A DNA stretch of 24,808 bases from Brachyspira sp. CAG:484. GTDB taxonomy: Bacteria > Cyanobacteriota > Vampirovibrionia > Gastranaerophilales > Gastranaerophilaceae. Positions 1 to 7,489 of the stretch are shown here, one piece after another. The stretch is from contig HF989679.1 of NCBI GenBank assembly GCA_000431315.1, forward strand, positions 1 to 24,808, given 5' to 3'. Each line of letters opens with the position of its first letter. Position 1 is the first letter of the stretch. The translations under genes and the position numbers were made by a program. The notes under the pieces are model-generated. The model was not told the origin of the DNA and did not search any database. It was given only the letters and a program-made list of their open reading frames with translations.

Positions 1-134
1 ACTGCTTCTTTTCCTGTTCATGCTTGGCGCTCTGCTTTAGCCACTTACAGAAAAGGAACTGATGTAGTAAAGGTTTTTCCTCTGCTTTTTTATTATAAAC
101 TATTTTGTATAAAAATCAATATATTAAACAGGTC

Positions 135-160
135 AAAACAGACTTATAAAAGTCTGTTTT
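135..160. terminator. Bidirectional intrinsic terminator
   Basis: A perfect 10-bp inverted repeat (AAAACAGACT at 135-144, AGTCTGTTTT at 151-160) with a 6-nt loop lies 5 bases beyond the stop of the minus-strand gene 166-411. Its A/T ends give a short U-run in either direction, so it could also end a plus-strand gene lying mostly before the window. Confidence 0.6.
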
Positions 161-165
161 GGGAT

Positions 166-411
166 TTACCTGATTTTAAATCTTTCATTAATAGCTCTGA
201 CAATATTTATTCTTTCCATATTGGCATCGTATGCCTTAAGCCAGCTTTGGAATTTTTCTTTAAACGTTTTTGCGGGAGGACCTGACTTTTTTACAAGTAT
301 GTCATAAAAATCTGATGGTTCTTTTATCTTACCTTTAGCATATTGGTTTATATATTTTCGGTCCTTTGTTGCACCAATTGCTGCAGTAATCTTGGGGCCT
401 ATCGTAAACAT
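166..411 (-). CDS. Hypothetical 81-residue basic protein
   Basis: I do not recognise this small protein. It is soluble and lysine-rich, with no signal peptide, membrane segment or cysteine. The first 15 residues are mildly hydrophobic (MFTIGPKITAAIGA) and the rest looks helical and charged. The start is well supported: GGAGAG stands just ahead of the ATG on the minus strand. It stands alone between a terminator at 135-160 on its 3' side and the terminator of the acyl-CoA synthetase operon at 458-487 on its 5' side, so it must have its own promoter in the roughly 45 bases after 411; I see only a weak candidate there. Being a real gene is likely from the ribosome site and clean flanking terminators; its function is unknown. 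Confidence 0.6.
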   Translation of the reverse strand: MFTIGPKITAAIGATKDRKYINQYAKGKIKEPSDFYDILVKKSGPPAKTFKEKFQSWLKAYDANMERINIVRAINERFKIR

Positions 412-457
412 CTCTCTCCTCTATTTCTATATCATATATGACTTTTGGGGCAAAAAA

Positions 458-487
458 AAGCCGGTCTTATTGTAATAAGACCGGCTT
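458..487 (-). terminator. Strong intrinsic terminator of the acyl-CoA synthetase operon
   Basis: A perfect 13-bp GC-containing stem (458-470 paired with 475-487) with a TGTA loop is followed, in the minus direction, by a run of eight T. It begins 11 bases past the synthetase stop codon. This is the best terminator in the window. Confidence 0.9.
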
Positions 488-498
488 CTTCATTTAAA

Positions 499-2670
499 TT
501 ATTTACCGCAAGAGCAGGCTACAGATCCGCATCCGCAAGAACATCCAAGAGCCTCTTTAGCTTCTTCCATTCTTACCTTGATACGACCATCAACTGCTAT
601 ACCTTCACCGGTTGCTTCAGAGATTAACAGCGGGTTAATATCAAGTTCATCAATGAATTTGAAGTCATTAACCAACTGGGATAATCTCAACAAAGTTTCC
701 TGAATTTGATCAATTTGAGCAGGTTTTGTACCTCTTGCACCTTCAAGAAGTTTGTATGCTTTAACTGATTTAATCATTTCTTCAGCATCAACATCTGTTA
801 AAGGAGCAATTCTGAATGTTACGTCTTTCATAACTTCAACAAATACACCGCCTAAACCGAACATCATCATCGGACCGTATTGAGGGTCTGTTGCGATACC
901 GCAAACCATTTCGCGGTTACCTTTAACCATTTCCTGAATAATTACACCTTCAAGACCTTCAAGCAAACCTTTTGCTTCAAGTCTTTCAAGTAAGCCTTTA
1001 TATTCTTTTCTCAATTGTTCTTCAGATTTGATGTTAACTACAACACCGCCTACATCTGTTTTGTGAGAAGTTGTCTTTGAAGTCATTTTCATAACTACAG
1101 GGTAGCCGATTGAGTTACCAAGCTCTACAACCTCTTCTTCATTTGTAGCCAAGCCGTATTTACAAGCTCTGATGCCATATGCCTGAAGAACATCTATTGA
1201 TTCTAATGTTGTAAGCTGAGCGCGGCCTTCTGCCAATGAACCTTTAATGATTTTTTCAACTTTAGCTCTGTCTACATCGTAGCAAGGGATTTTGCCTTCC
1301 GGTCTTTCCATCCAGAGTCTTTGCTGATTTAATCTGTTCAAACCGTCAGCAGCTTCTTCTGCGTACATAAAGAACGGCATATTAACATTCATATCTGAAA
1401 GTTTTGAGAAGAATTCGTTCTTAGTCATAAATACGCCGATAACCGGTTTTTGCGGATTAGATGCTTTAATTTCCATTAAAGCTTTTGCAACATCAATATC
1501 TTTTAATCCCAAGAACGGAAGATAGATTACAATAATCATATCAACATTTTCATCAGCAATAACGGTTTCAAGTGTTTGTTTGTAGTGTTCGATAGGTGCT
1601 GATGCAATCATATCGATAGGGTTTTTAACAGATGCTGCTGAAGGTAAGAAGCTTCTTAATTTATCTTTTGTAGCATCTGAAATTTTAGCCATCTGCATAC
1701 CGTATTCGCAAACAGCATCAGTTGCCATAATACCAGGTCCGCCTGAGTTTGTGATAATTGCTACTCTGTCGCCTTTTGGAACAGGGCAGTTAGCAAAAAC
1801 TTTTGCTGTTGAGAATAAGTTTTTCAAAGAAAATTCTCTTATAACACCTGATTGGTTCAATAAAGCTGCTGCTGCTTTATCTGCACCTGCTAAAGAACCT
1901 GTGTGGGAAGATGCTGCTGATGCACCTGCAGCTGAACGTCCTGCTTTTAAAGCAAGAATTGGTTTTTTCTTAGTTATTCTTGATGCTAATCTTCTAAAGT
2001 TAGAAGGATTTTGGATTGATTCCATATAAAGAAGAATCTGTTCAACGTCTGCATCATTTTCCCAGTATTCAAGAGCTGTTTCAGCATTTACATCTGCCTG
2101 GTTTCCGATTGAGATGAACTGTGCAAAACCAAGATTAAGGTCTTTTAAAATATTCAAAATACCGCCGCCTAAAGCGCCTGATTGAGAAACAAAACCGATA
2201 TTTCCGCGTTCAGGAAGGCTTTCTGCAAAACATCCGTCCATTCTGATGTCAGGGTGAGTGTTTACTACACCTAAGCAGTTAGGACCTACACATCTCATAC
2301 CATATTCTTTAAGTTTTTCAACTAATTGTTTTTCAAGTTCTGCACCTTCCTTACCTGTTTCTTTAAAACCGGCTGTAATTATACAGATACCTTTGATACC
2401 TTTTTCATGGCACTGGTCAATTGTAGAAAGTACAAATTTAGCATTAACTACAATAATAGCAAGATCAACTTCGCCCGGAACTTCAAGAATTGAAGTATAA
2501 GCCTGAAGTCCTTCGATAATACCGCCTTTAGGGTTTACAGGGTAAATATTACCGTTGAATTTGTATTCCTGCAATCGTTTCATAATATCAGAACCGATTG
2601 TATGTTCTTTTGTTGATGCACCGATAACCGCAATTGATTTCGGTTTCATAATTTTGTCTAAAAGATTCAT
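499..2670 (-). CDS. ADP-forming acyl-CoA (acetyl-CoA) synthetase, fused alpha-beta chain
   Basis: This 723-residue protein is an NDP-forming acyl-CoA synthetase, the family that converts acetyl-CoA (or another acyl-CoA), ADP and phosphate into acid, CoA and ATP, giving substrate-level ATP at the end of fermentation. Visible parts in order are a CoA-binding Rossmann domain (about 7-135, with SIAVIGAS), succinyl-CoA-ligase-like domains (about 155-450) with the phospho-histidine at H256 in SSHTGSLAG, and a C-terminal ATP-grasp domain (about 490-705). The fused order and length fit the family. AAAGGA lies about 7 nt before the ATG. It is the last gene of a probable operon with the 149-residue gene (32-nt gap) and the radical SAM gene. 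The odd part is the last 14 residues, with five cysteines (710, 712, 714, 719, 721), which I do not know as a family feature. The exact acyl substrate cannot be told from sequence. Confidence 0.93.
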   Translation of the reverse strand: MNLLDKIMKPKSIAVIGASTKEHTIGSDIMKRLQEYKFNGNIYPVNPKGGIIEGLQAYTSILEVPGEVDLAIIVVNAKFVLSTIDQCHEKGIKGICIITAGFKETGKEGAELEKQLVEKLKEYGMRCVGPNCLGVVNTHPDIRMDGCFAESLPERGNIGFVSQSGALGGGILNILKDLNLGFAQFISIGNQADVNAETALEYWENDADVEQILLYMESIQNPSNFRRLASRITKKKPILALKAGRSAAGASAASSHTGSLAGADKAAAALLNQSGVIREFSLKNLFSTAKVFANCPVPKGDRVAIITNSGGPGIMATDAVCEYGMQMAKISDATKDKLRSFLPSAASVKNPIDMIASAPIEHYKQTLETVIADENVDMIIVIYLPFLGLKDIDVAKALMEIKASNPQKPVIGVFMTKNEFFSKLSDMNVNMPFFMYAEEAADGLNRLNQQRLWMERPEGKIPCYDVDRAKVEKIIKGSLAEGRAQLTTLESIDVLQAYGIRACKYGLATNEEEVVELGNSIGYPVVMKMTSKTTSHKTDVGGVVVNIKSEEQLRKEYKGLLERLEAKGLLEGLEGVIIQEMVKGNREMVCGIATDPQYGPMMMFGLGGVFVEVMKDVTFRIAPLTDVDAEEMIKSVKAYKLLEGARGTKPAQIDQIQETLLRLSQLVNDFKFIDELDINPLLISEATGEGIAVDGRIKVRMEEAKEALGCSCGCGSVACSCGK

Positions 2671-2702
2671 TTCTCGTCCTTTCTTTTTCTTCTTATTTTT
2701 TA

Positions 2703-3152
2703 TTATTCATCTTGCATAATTTTCATAAATTTTCTGCCTAAGTTATTAAAAAATTTTTTAGCTTTTTCACCGAGTGACATCTCAGGAAATTTCTTTTCAT
2801 ATTCTGATATAGCTTCTTCTGCTACAGAAATATACAATCCGGAAGCAGAATCTTTAGTTTCTGCAGCATTATCTTCCAATTTTGCGGCTCCTGATATAAC
2901 AGCTTCTGCAATAGGTTTATTTTTTCTGCCATAGTGTTCCGGCTTTTGTGCAATTAATCTAACTGTATCTGTTTTCGCATCCTGCCTTATAAACAAGTCA
3001 AAAGGTTTATCTTTAATCATCTTTTCCAGGGAATTATAAGCCTTTCTCACGCATTTAGACGGGTTATAGCTTAAATTACCGGGCATAATGTCAACTTTTC
3101 CTTTAAAAGACTGATGGGTAACTTGTGAACCAGAGTTGTTTTGTACTTGCAT
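2703..3152 (-). CDS. Hypothetical 149-residue protein with N-terminal SFKG motif
   Basis: Unrecognised soluble protein without signal peptide or membrane segment. An in-frame upstream ATG at 3191 exists, but it lies inside the end of the radical SAM gene and has no ribosome site. The ATG at 3150-3152 has AAAGGA (3159-3164 on the complement) at proper spacing, so I use it. The N-terminus is polar and disordered, with SFKG at residues 15-18, resembling the Asn/Phe-Gly element in other proteins of this window. The middle (SLEKMIKDKPFDLFIRQDAKTD) looks like a small alpha/beta fold, and the C-terminus is a basic amphipathic helix. It sits 17 nt after the radical SAM stop and 32 nt before the acyl-CoA synthetase, so the three genes are probably cotranscribed. 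No function is inferred. Confidence 0.7.
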   Translation of the reverse strand: MQVQNNSGSQVTHQSFKGKVDIMPGNLSYNPSKCVRKAYNSLEKMIKDKPFDLFIRQDAKTDTVRLIAQKPEHYGRKNKPIAEAVISGAAKLEDNAAETKDSASGLYISVAEEAISEYEKKFPEMSLGEKAKKFFNNLGRKFMKIMQDE

Positions 3153-3169
3153 AATTTTTCCTTTCAAAA

Positions 3170-3793
3170 TTAGTAACCGTTTACAATCCACTCTCTCACT
3201 CTGAATTTTGCACCAAGATTCTGCGCAATATTTTCACAGGCTGCAAGGTCAAGGTGTCGACCCTTATATCCTTCTACAACACTTGCGACAACGGAAATAT
3301 TTTCATCAGCACAAGCTTTAATAAACTTTTTAACCTCATCATAAGCATTTTCAAACTTTGGCTGAGAAAGTTCATTATATTCTTCTGCAGACACGCCGTT
3401 AAGACTTACGGAAAATTCATCAACAAGCCCTTTCAGCTCAGGCACAAGATTTCTTTTGTATACAAAATTAGCGTGCCCGTTTGTATTTACACGAATTTTT
3501 ATTTCAGGGTAAGTATTTTTTATGTATTTTGCAACTTCTTTCAGAACTTCAAACTTCAGCATAGGTTCGCCATAGCCGCAAAATATAACTTCTTTGGACG
3601 GAGTTTCTTTATAGATTTTTTCAAATTGTTCTATTACATCAGATGATTTTGAATTTTCGTCATCTAACCAAAGAGCCTGACCGCACACATCATCCTTGTC
3701 ATTTCTCAGGCAAAAGATACACTCATTTGTACAGCGGTTGGTCAAATTTACATAAATTTTCCCGTCTAATGTATAAACTAAAACGTTTGACAT
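3170..3793 (-). CDS. Radical SAM protein, TatD-associated type
   Basis: A 207-residue radical SAM enzyme that should bind a 4Fe-4S cluster through C21, C25 and C28 (CTNECIFC) and cleave S-adenosylmethionine; the GYGEP segment is the usual SAM-contacting motif. The short length and the opening YTLDGKIYVNLTNRCTN resemble the TatD-linked radical SAM family, whose substrate is unknown to me; no tatD gene is nearby. I chose the second ATG (3791-3793): GGAAAGG lies 7-8 nt upstream, whereas the ATG at 3811 has none. It is the first gene of the likely operon leading to the 149-residue protein and the acyl-CoA synthetase, with its own promoter at 3813-3841. There is no extra iron-sulfur (SPASM) domain, so it is a minimal enzyme. 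Confidence 0.85.
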   Translation of the reverse strand: MSNVLVYTLDGKIYVNLTNRCTNECIFCLRNDKDDVCGQALWLDDENSKSSDVIEQFEKIYKETPSKEVIFCGYGEPMLKFEVLKEVAKYIKNTYPEIKIRVNTNGHANFVYKRNLVPELKGLVDEFSVSLNGVSAEEYNELSQPKFENAYDEVKKFIKACADENISVVASVVEGYKGRHLDLAACENIAQNLGAKFRVREWIVNGY

Positions 3794-3812
3794 GGCTTGC
3801 CTTTCCAACAAA

Positions 3813-3841
3813 ATTATCTCACAGGCAAAAATTTTTTACAA
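3813..3841 (-). promoter_or_regulatory. Promoter of the radical SAM operon
   Basis: On the minus strand TTGTAA (3836-3841) is followed after exactly 17 nt by GATAAT (3813-3818), preceded by TG one base upstream (extended -10). It lies about 20 nt before the radical SAM start, leaving room for its ribosome site. Confidence 0.65.
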
Positions 3842-3860
3842 GCAGTTATGTGCAACAGCT

Positions 3861-4091
3861 TTACTCAATAAAAAGAAGGTTATTTATATTAACATTAAGA
3901 ACTTTTGACAGTTCCAAAATCTTACCCAGCGACATATTTATTTTTCCGGTTTCAATTTTAGCAATATATGTAAGATGTATATTCATCAGTTCCGCAAGCT
4001 GTTCCTGTGTTAGCCCTTTCTTCATACGAGCAATCTTTACATTCAAGCCGAATTTCTTCAACAGCTCATCTTTTGTCATATCTATATTCAT
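3861..4091 (-). CDS. XRE-family helix-turn-helix regulator
   Basis: A 76-residue single-domain Cro/C1-type DNA-binding protein. The helix-turn-helix is clear: the helices around KIARMKKGLTQEQLAEL and NIHLTYIAKIETGKINMSL, followed by LGKILELSKVLNVNINNLLFIE, are typical of small XRE repressors. No ligand-binding or protease domain is present, so it probably acts as a dimeric repressor. It is transcribed away from the prepilin gene at 4186, sharing a 94-bp intergenic region, and I infer that it controls that gene and itself. There is no Shine-Dalgarno at the first ATG; the ATG at codon 5 (4077-4079) is a possible alternative. The same arrangement recurs at 15132-16223. Confidence 0.85.
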   Translation of the reverse strand: MNIDMTKDELLKKFGLNVKIARMKKGLTQEQLAELMNIHLTYIAKIETGKINMSLGKILELSKVLNVNINNLLFIE

Positions 4092-4110
4092 ATACTTATA
4101 TGTATAATAA

Positions 4111-4139
4111 TTGACAAATTTTATATATAGATATATTAT
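4111..4139 (+). promoter_or_regulatory. Strong promoter of the first prepilin gene
   Basis: Perfect -35 TTGACA (4111-4116), 17-nt spacer, and -10 TATTAT (4134-4139), giving a leader of about 40 nt with AAAGGA before the ATG at 4186. The same TTGACA/17/TATTAT arrangement, with a shared TTGACAAATTTT, precedes the second prepilin gene. The -35 overlaps sequence that would be the XRE gene's promoter on the other strand. Confidence 0.8.
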
Positions 4140-4185
4140 TATAATAAATTAGATAAATATATATATAAAGCAGAAAGGAAATCGT

Positions 4186-4887
4186 ATGTATTCAAAAGGA
4201 TTTACACTGGCTGAAACATTGATTACACTTGGTATTATCGGAGTGGTTGCAGCAATGACACTACCAACTTTAATACAGCAGCATAACAACAAAGTTGTTG
4301 AAACCCGTTTGATGAAATTTTATTCCTCTATAAATCAGGCAATAAAAATGGCAGAAGTGGATTACGGCGATAAAAAAATATGGTATGAGGATTTAGAGGG
4401 CGCTCAGATGGATGAGGATGGAAATCCCATAGAAGGCACGTCTAAATCAGAAAAATGGTTTAGAAAATATCTGGCACCTTACATGAAAATTTTAAAAATT
4501 GAAACGCAGAAGGATGGATCTTTTTTGGTGTATTTTCCTGATGGCAGCGCTTTACGCCCTATAGCAGCTACCACAAGAGATTGGGTATTTTATCCCGGGA
4601 AACCCGATAAATGTATTAAAACTTATGGATTACAATATTCTAATACTAATGGCATATGCTCATTTGCATTTAATTTTATGCCTACAGTAAATAGTGAAAT
4701 GTGGAAATACCATTACAATAAGGGTATTGAACCCTGGAAATGGCAGTGGGATGGAACAAGAACAAGTTTAATGGAAGGCTGCAAAGGCAAAAATTCCGGT
4801 TCAATAAGTAAACAATATTGTACTGCATTAATTCAATATGAAAACTGGAAAATACCTGATGACTACCCTTATAAAGTCAGCTATTAA
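4186..4887 (+). CDS. Type IV pilin-like (prepilin) protein
   Basis: A 233-residue protein with a class III signal: a very short basic leader ending in Gly, then FTLAE and a hydrophobic helix (ETLITLGIIGVVAAMTLP). Prepilin peptidase would cut after the Gly at residue 5 and methylate the Phe; the mature protein should sit in the inner membrane and enter a type IV pilus or type II-secretion-like pseudopilus. The globular part is mostly beta-like, with several cysteines toward the C-terminus (CIKTYG, GICSF, GCKGK, QYCTAL) that may form disulfides. It shares PDGSAL with the two other prepilins in the window but little else beyond the leader. No assembly gene (pilB, pilC, pilD) is nearby, so it is a scattered minor or major pilin. 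It has a strong promoter and an adjacent divergent XRE regulator. Confidence 0.88.
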   Translation: MYSKGFTLAETLITLGIIGVVAAMTLPTLIQQHNNKVVETRLMKFYSSINQAIKMAEVDYGDKKIWYEDLEGAQMDEDGNPIEGTSKSEKWFRKYLAPYMKILKIETQKDGSFLVYFPDGSALRPIAATTRDWVFYPGKPDKCIKTYGLQYSNTNGICSFAFNFMPTVNSEMWKYHYNKGIEPWKWQWDGTRTSLMEGCKGKNSGSISKQYCTALIQYENWKIPDDYPYKVSY

Positions 4888-4898
4888 ACTTTAGTGTA

Positions 4899-6473
4899 TT
4901 ATGACTTTTTCTTCTCATTTGAGTAGTCTTCAGTACCCGGGAAGGTGTTTTTACCTGTAACTCTTGTTGTAATCCAGTATTGGATTTTCGGAATGAATGT
5001 TGACAGGAATGCGGCAGAGATTGCAAATCCGACACCCCAGTTGCATGTGTTTTTGATAAAGTTTTCACGGCAAACTTTCTTAATAAGATCTTTTGTCACA
5101 TCGCCGTCTTTTGCTTTTTTGAGAATTATATTAACATAATCTGCAATTTCTGCCTGTTTACGGGTAAATGTATCTCTTGAGATGAATTTAAGTTCATTAT
5201 CAAATGCAGGGGCATGTACTTTTCCGGTAAAGAGGTTTTCATCCTGAGTCGCACATCGGTATACATTCTTCAAAAATTCAGGCATATTTACAGCTCCGTC
5301 CTTGAAAATGTCTTCAACCTGGGCTTTTGAAAGCATGCTCTTTCCGGTTACTTTAGGCTGCAATTCCGACATCTTTCTTGCGGCTTTTTCATAGTCGCTA
5401 AACTGATTTTCAGGAACTATCTTTTTAAGATGGGTTATAAAGTTTTCAAGCTCTATTACATTATTATTTTTAGCCAAATCCTTAGCCAGATCCGGTGTTA
5501 TCATATACTTATTCTCAGGTTTTCCAAGAACAAATTCTTTAAACGCGCTTGCCTTCATGCTGCCATTGTGTGCATCAAGAACAGCTTCCAAATGGTCTGA
5601 AACCTGTTTTGCAGCAACAGGATCAAGACGGGTTGATTTCCCATCCTGAATTTTATTCAACAATGCCGCAACAATTGGCATATTAAACATATAGAAGAAG
5701 CTTGATGCTATATCTCTGAACAAAACCTCAGTTCTTTCATGATTATTTCTTGCGCAAATAGCACGTCCGCCTGCAATACCAACGTCTGTAGATAACAATT
5801 GGTATTTAGGAGTATTTTCAAAACTATTTGCCAGACTTAAAAGCAGCTGAGACGACATACCAAAAGAAACATTTTTATCTTTATGGTTCCCGTCAAGAAA
5901 ATCATTCATTTTTACGGCTGCTGTTTGAACTTGTTTAGTCTGATTTTTTTGCGGTTCTTCTTTTCTGTTTTTTCTAAGATGTTTTGTTATTGCCTGGTTT
6001 AGTTTCGGAACAGCAAAACCGACAAGACAGTTTGCAAGAATAATACTTGAGATTGCTTTACCGAATTTAAATTTAGCAATCATCTTTTCTGCTTTTTTAG
6101 GATCCTTAAACTTGTCTGCGTACTTCTTCAAGTAGTTCTGAATAGGATCACGCAGAGTATCTCCTGCTCCGTCAAAATCTGTTTCCGGAAGTTTGTAAAG
6201 TTTTTTACCGATAAATTTATCTATGAGTTTGTTAAATCCTGCTACACCGCTGAACCAGAATGCAGCACCTATCATTTCTTCTGTTATACGCTCACGCGCC
6301 TCATCAAACCCTCCTCTTTGATAAGCCTGATATGTTCTACCGCCTTCTACAAATGCCTCAAGCAGGATTAAGGGCGCAATAGAACGGCTGGCAATACCTC
6401 TCACAAAACGCCTGCCATAACTAAAGTCTTTTAATGTCTGATTTGGTTTTACTGTTATATTATTTATCGGCAT
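4899..6473 (-). CDS. Multi-pass membrane protein, unknown function
   Basis: A 524-residue protein I cannot assign to a named family. It has hydrophobic segments near SIAPLILLEAFVEGG, MIGAAFWFSGVAGF, AISSIILANCLVGFAVP, FFYMFNMPIVAALL and a C-terminal VGFAISAAFLSTFIP, separated by charged loops. There is no cleavable signal. The N-terminus carries DFSYG at residues 16-20, and an internal SFGMSS recalls the Phe-Gly motif of neighbouring genes. It converges on the prepilin gene with only 11 nt between stops. No Shine-Dalgarno precedes the ATG, but GATAAT (6480-6485 on the complement) ends exactly 6 nt before it, so the mRNA may be leaderless. It is divergent from the 6661-7482 gene, which is also a membrane protein of this style; the two may belong to the same lineage-specific group. 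Confidence 0.75.
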   Translation of the reverse strand: MPINNITVKPNQTLKDFSYGRRFVRGIASRSIAPLILLEAFVEGGRTYQAYQRGGFDEARERITEEMIGAAFWFSGVAGFNKLIDKFIGKKLYKLPETDFDGAGDTLRDPIQNYLKKYADKFKDPKKAEKMIAKFKFGKAISSIILANCLVGFAVPKLNQAITKHLRKNRKEEPQKNQTKQVQTAAVKMNDFLDGNHKDKNVSFGMSSQLLLSLANSFENTPKYQLLSTDVGIAGGRAICARNNHERTEVLFRDIASSFFYMFNMPIVAALLNKIQDGKSTRLDPVAAKQVSDHLEAVLDAHNGSMKASAFKEFVLGKPENKYMITPDLAKDLAKNNNVIELENFITHLKKIVPENQFSDYEKAARKMSELQPKVTGKSMLSKAQVEDIFKDGAVNMPEFLKNVYRCATQDENLFTGKVHAPAFDNELKFISRDTFTRKQAEIADYVNIILKKAKDGDVTKDLIKKVCRENFIKNTCNWGVGFAISAAFLSTFIPKIQYWITTRVTGKNTFPGTEDYSNEKKKS

Positions 6474-6660
6474 ATTTAAATTATCAGTTTAACATGTTGA
6501 ACAAATAATTTAATAACAGTGAAAAATTTTTTTTGCCTGACCCGCAGTAGTTTTTAATATTTTGTTACACTCAAAATTAAGATTTGTTAAAATTTTTACT
6601 CTGTATGTCAATGTTTTTTATTTAGTGTTTTTGTTATGATGTGTGTGAAAGGTCAAAACA

Positions 6661-7482
6661 ATGACAATCAATTCTATTTCAGGTATAAATAATAATCAAA
6701 ACATAAACTTTGGTCATGGACATAGAAGAAAATCTAAAGAACCGGTTAGCCCTTTAGAACGAAACGGAGTATTGGCAACAACACTTGCCGGGGTTGGAAC
6801 ATCTCTTGCATTAATAGCAAAAAAACAGGGGTTTTCATTAAGCCCTTCAAAAATTGCACAGACTCCTATTAAAGATTGGGCAATTTTTAAAACATTTAAC
6901 AAGCAGCATCCTGATAGAAAATTACTGGAGCTTGAAGAAAAAGAAATATTAACACTTGCTGGCGGCTCTGTTGCAGGAGGACTTGCCGGCGGATTAATGT
7001 TTGATAAAAAACATAACAGAAAAGCTAAATTCAAAGAAGCATTAAACCAGCTGCTTGGAAATGTCCTCGTTCCGGTTGCATGTGTCGGCGGGGCGTCAAG
7101 GCTGTATGACAAATATAAAAAACAAATCTTAAGTCATGTTCCGCAAATAAATATAAAAAATCTAACAGATAATAAGTTAAAAACTGCAAAATTTATTAAT
7201 AAATTCTTAAAAATTCTTCCTTCTGCAGGTATTACACTTGCTGCATTAGGAACCGGTATAGTTGCAGGAAATAAAGTTTCCAACTTTATTAATGAAAAAG
7301 TTTACCATAAGAAAGTTGAAAGAAAAATTAAAGGAACAGATTTTGCGCCGCATGTTGATGACCTTGGTATGGCGATAACTCTTATGGCAGATAAATCTTT
7401 TGTTTCAACGTTAATAACAAAAACAGTTCCGGCATTTTTATGTGTTCCGGGATTTGAAACAGGAACGGCAAAAGAAAACTAG
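6661..7482 (+). CDS. Membrane protein with N-terminal NINFG motif, unknown function
   Basis: A 273-residue protein with Gly/Ala-rich hydrophobic segments around 37-54 (VLATTLAGVGTSLALIA), 96-113 (LAGGSVAGGLAGGLMF), about 132-144 and 188-206 (AGITLAALGTGIVAG), linked by basic loops. The start is supported by GAAAGG about 8 nt upstream. Its polar N-terminus ends in NINFGHGH (14-21), the clearest copy here of an Asn/Phe-Gly element that I associate with Gastranaerophilales proteins. A possible extended -10 (TATGAT at 6635-6640) lies ahead without a convincing -35. It converges on the GH77-like gene with 7 nt between stops. No function is inferred; the glycine-rich helices could mean a channel, a scaffold or simply tight helix packing. 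Confidence 0.75.
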   Translation: MTINSISGINNNQNINFGHGHRRKSKEPVSPLERNGVLATTLAGVGTSLALIAKKQGFSLSPSKIAQTPIKDWAIFKTFNKQHPDRKLLELEEKEILTLAGGSVAGGLAGGLMFDKKHNRKAKFKEALNQLLGNVLVPVACVGGASRLYDKYKKQILSHVPQINIKNLTDNKLKTAKFINKFLKILPSAGITLAALGTGIVAGNKVSNFINEKVYHKKVERKIKGTDFAPHVDDLGMAITLMADKSFVSTLITKTVPAFLCVPGFETGTAKEN

Positions 7483-7489
7483 ATTATTC

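Noticed and set aside
1..288. A plus-strand frame open from base 1 to 288
   Set aside because: It runs straight through the terminator at 135-160 and across the well-supported minus-strand gene 166-411, and after about 30 residues its composition is not protein-like. The other plus frames stop at 40 and 62, leaving too little to call a gene end.
2703..3191. Longer start for the 149-residue protein
   Set aside because: The upstream ATG at 3191 is within the radical SAM gene and lacks a ribosome site; the ATG at 3152 has one.
3643..4107. 154-residue plus-strand frame
   Set aside because: It lies opposite the radical SAM start, its promoter and the XRE gene; its composition is that of an antisense shadow.
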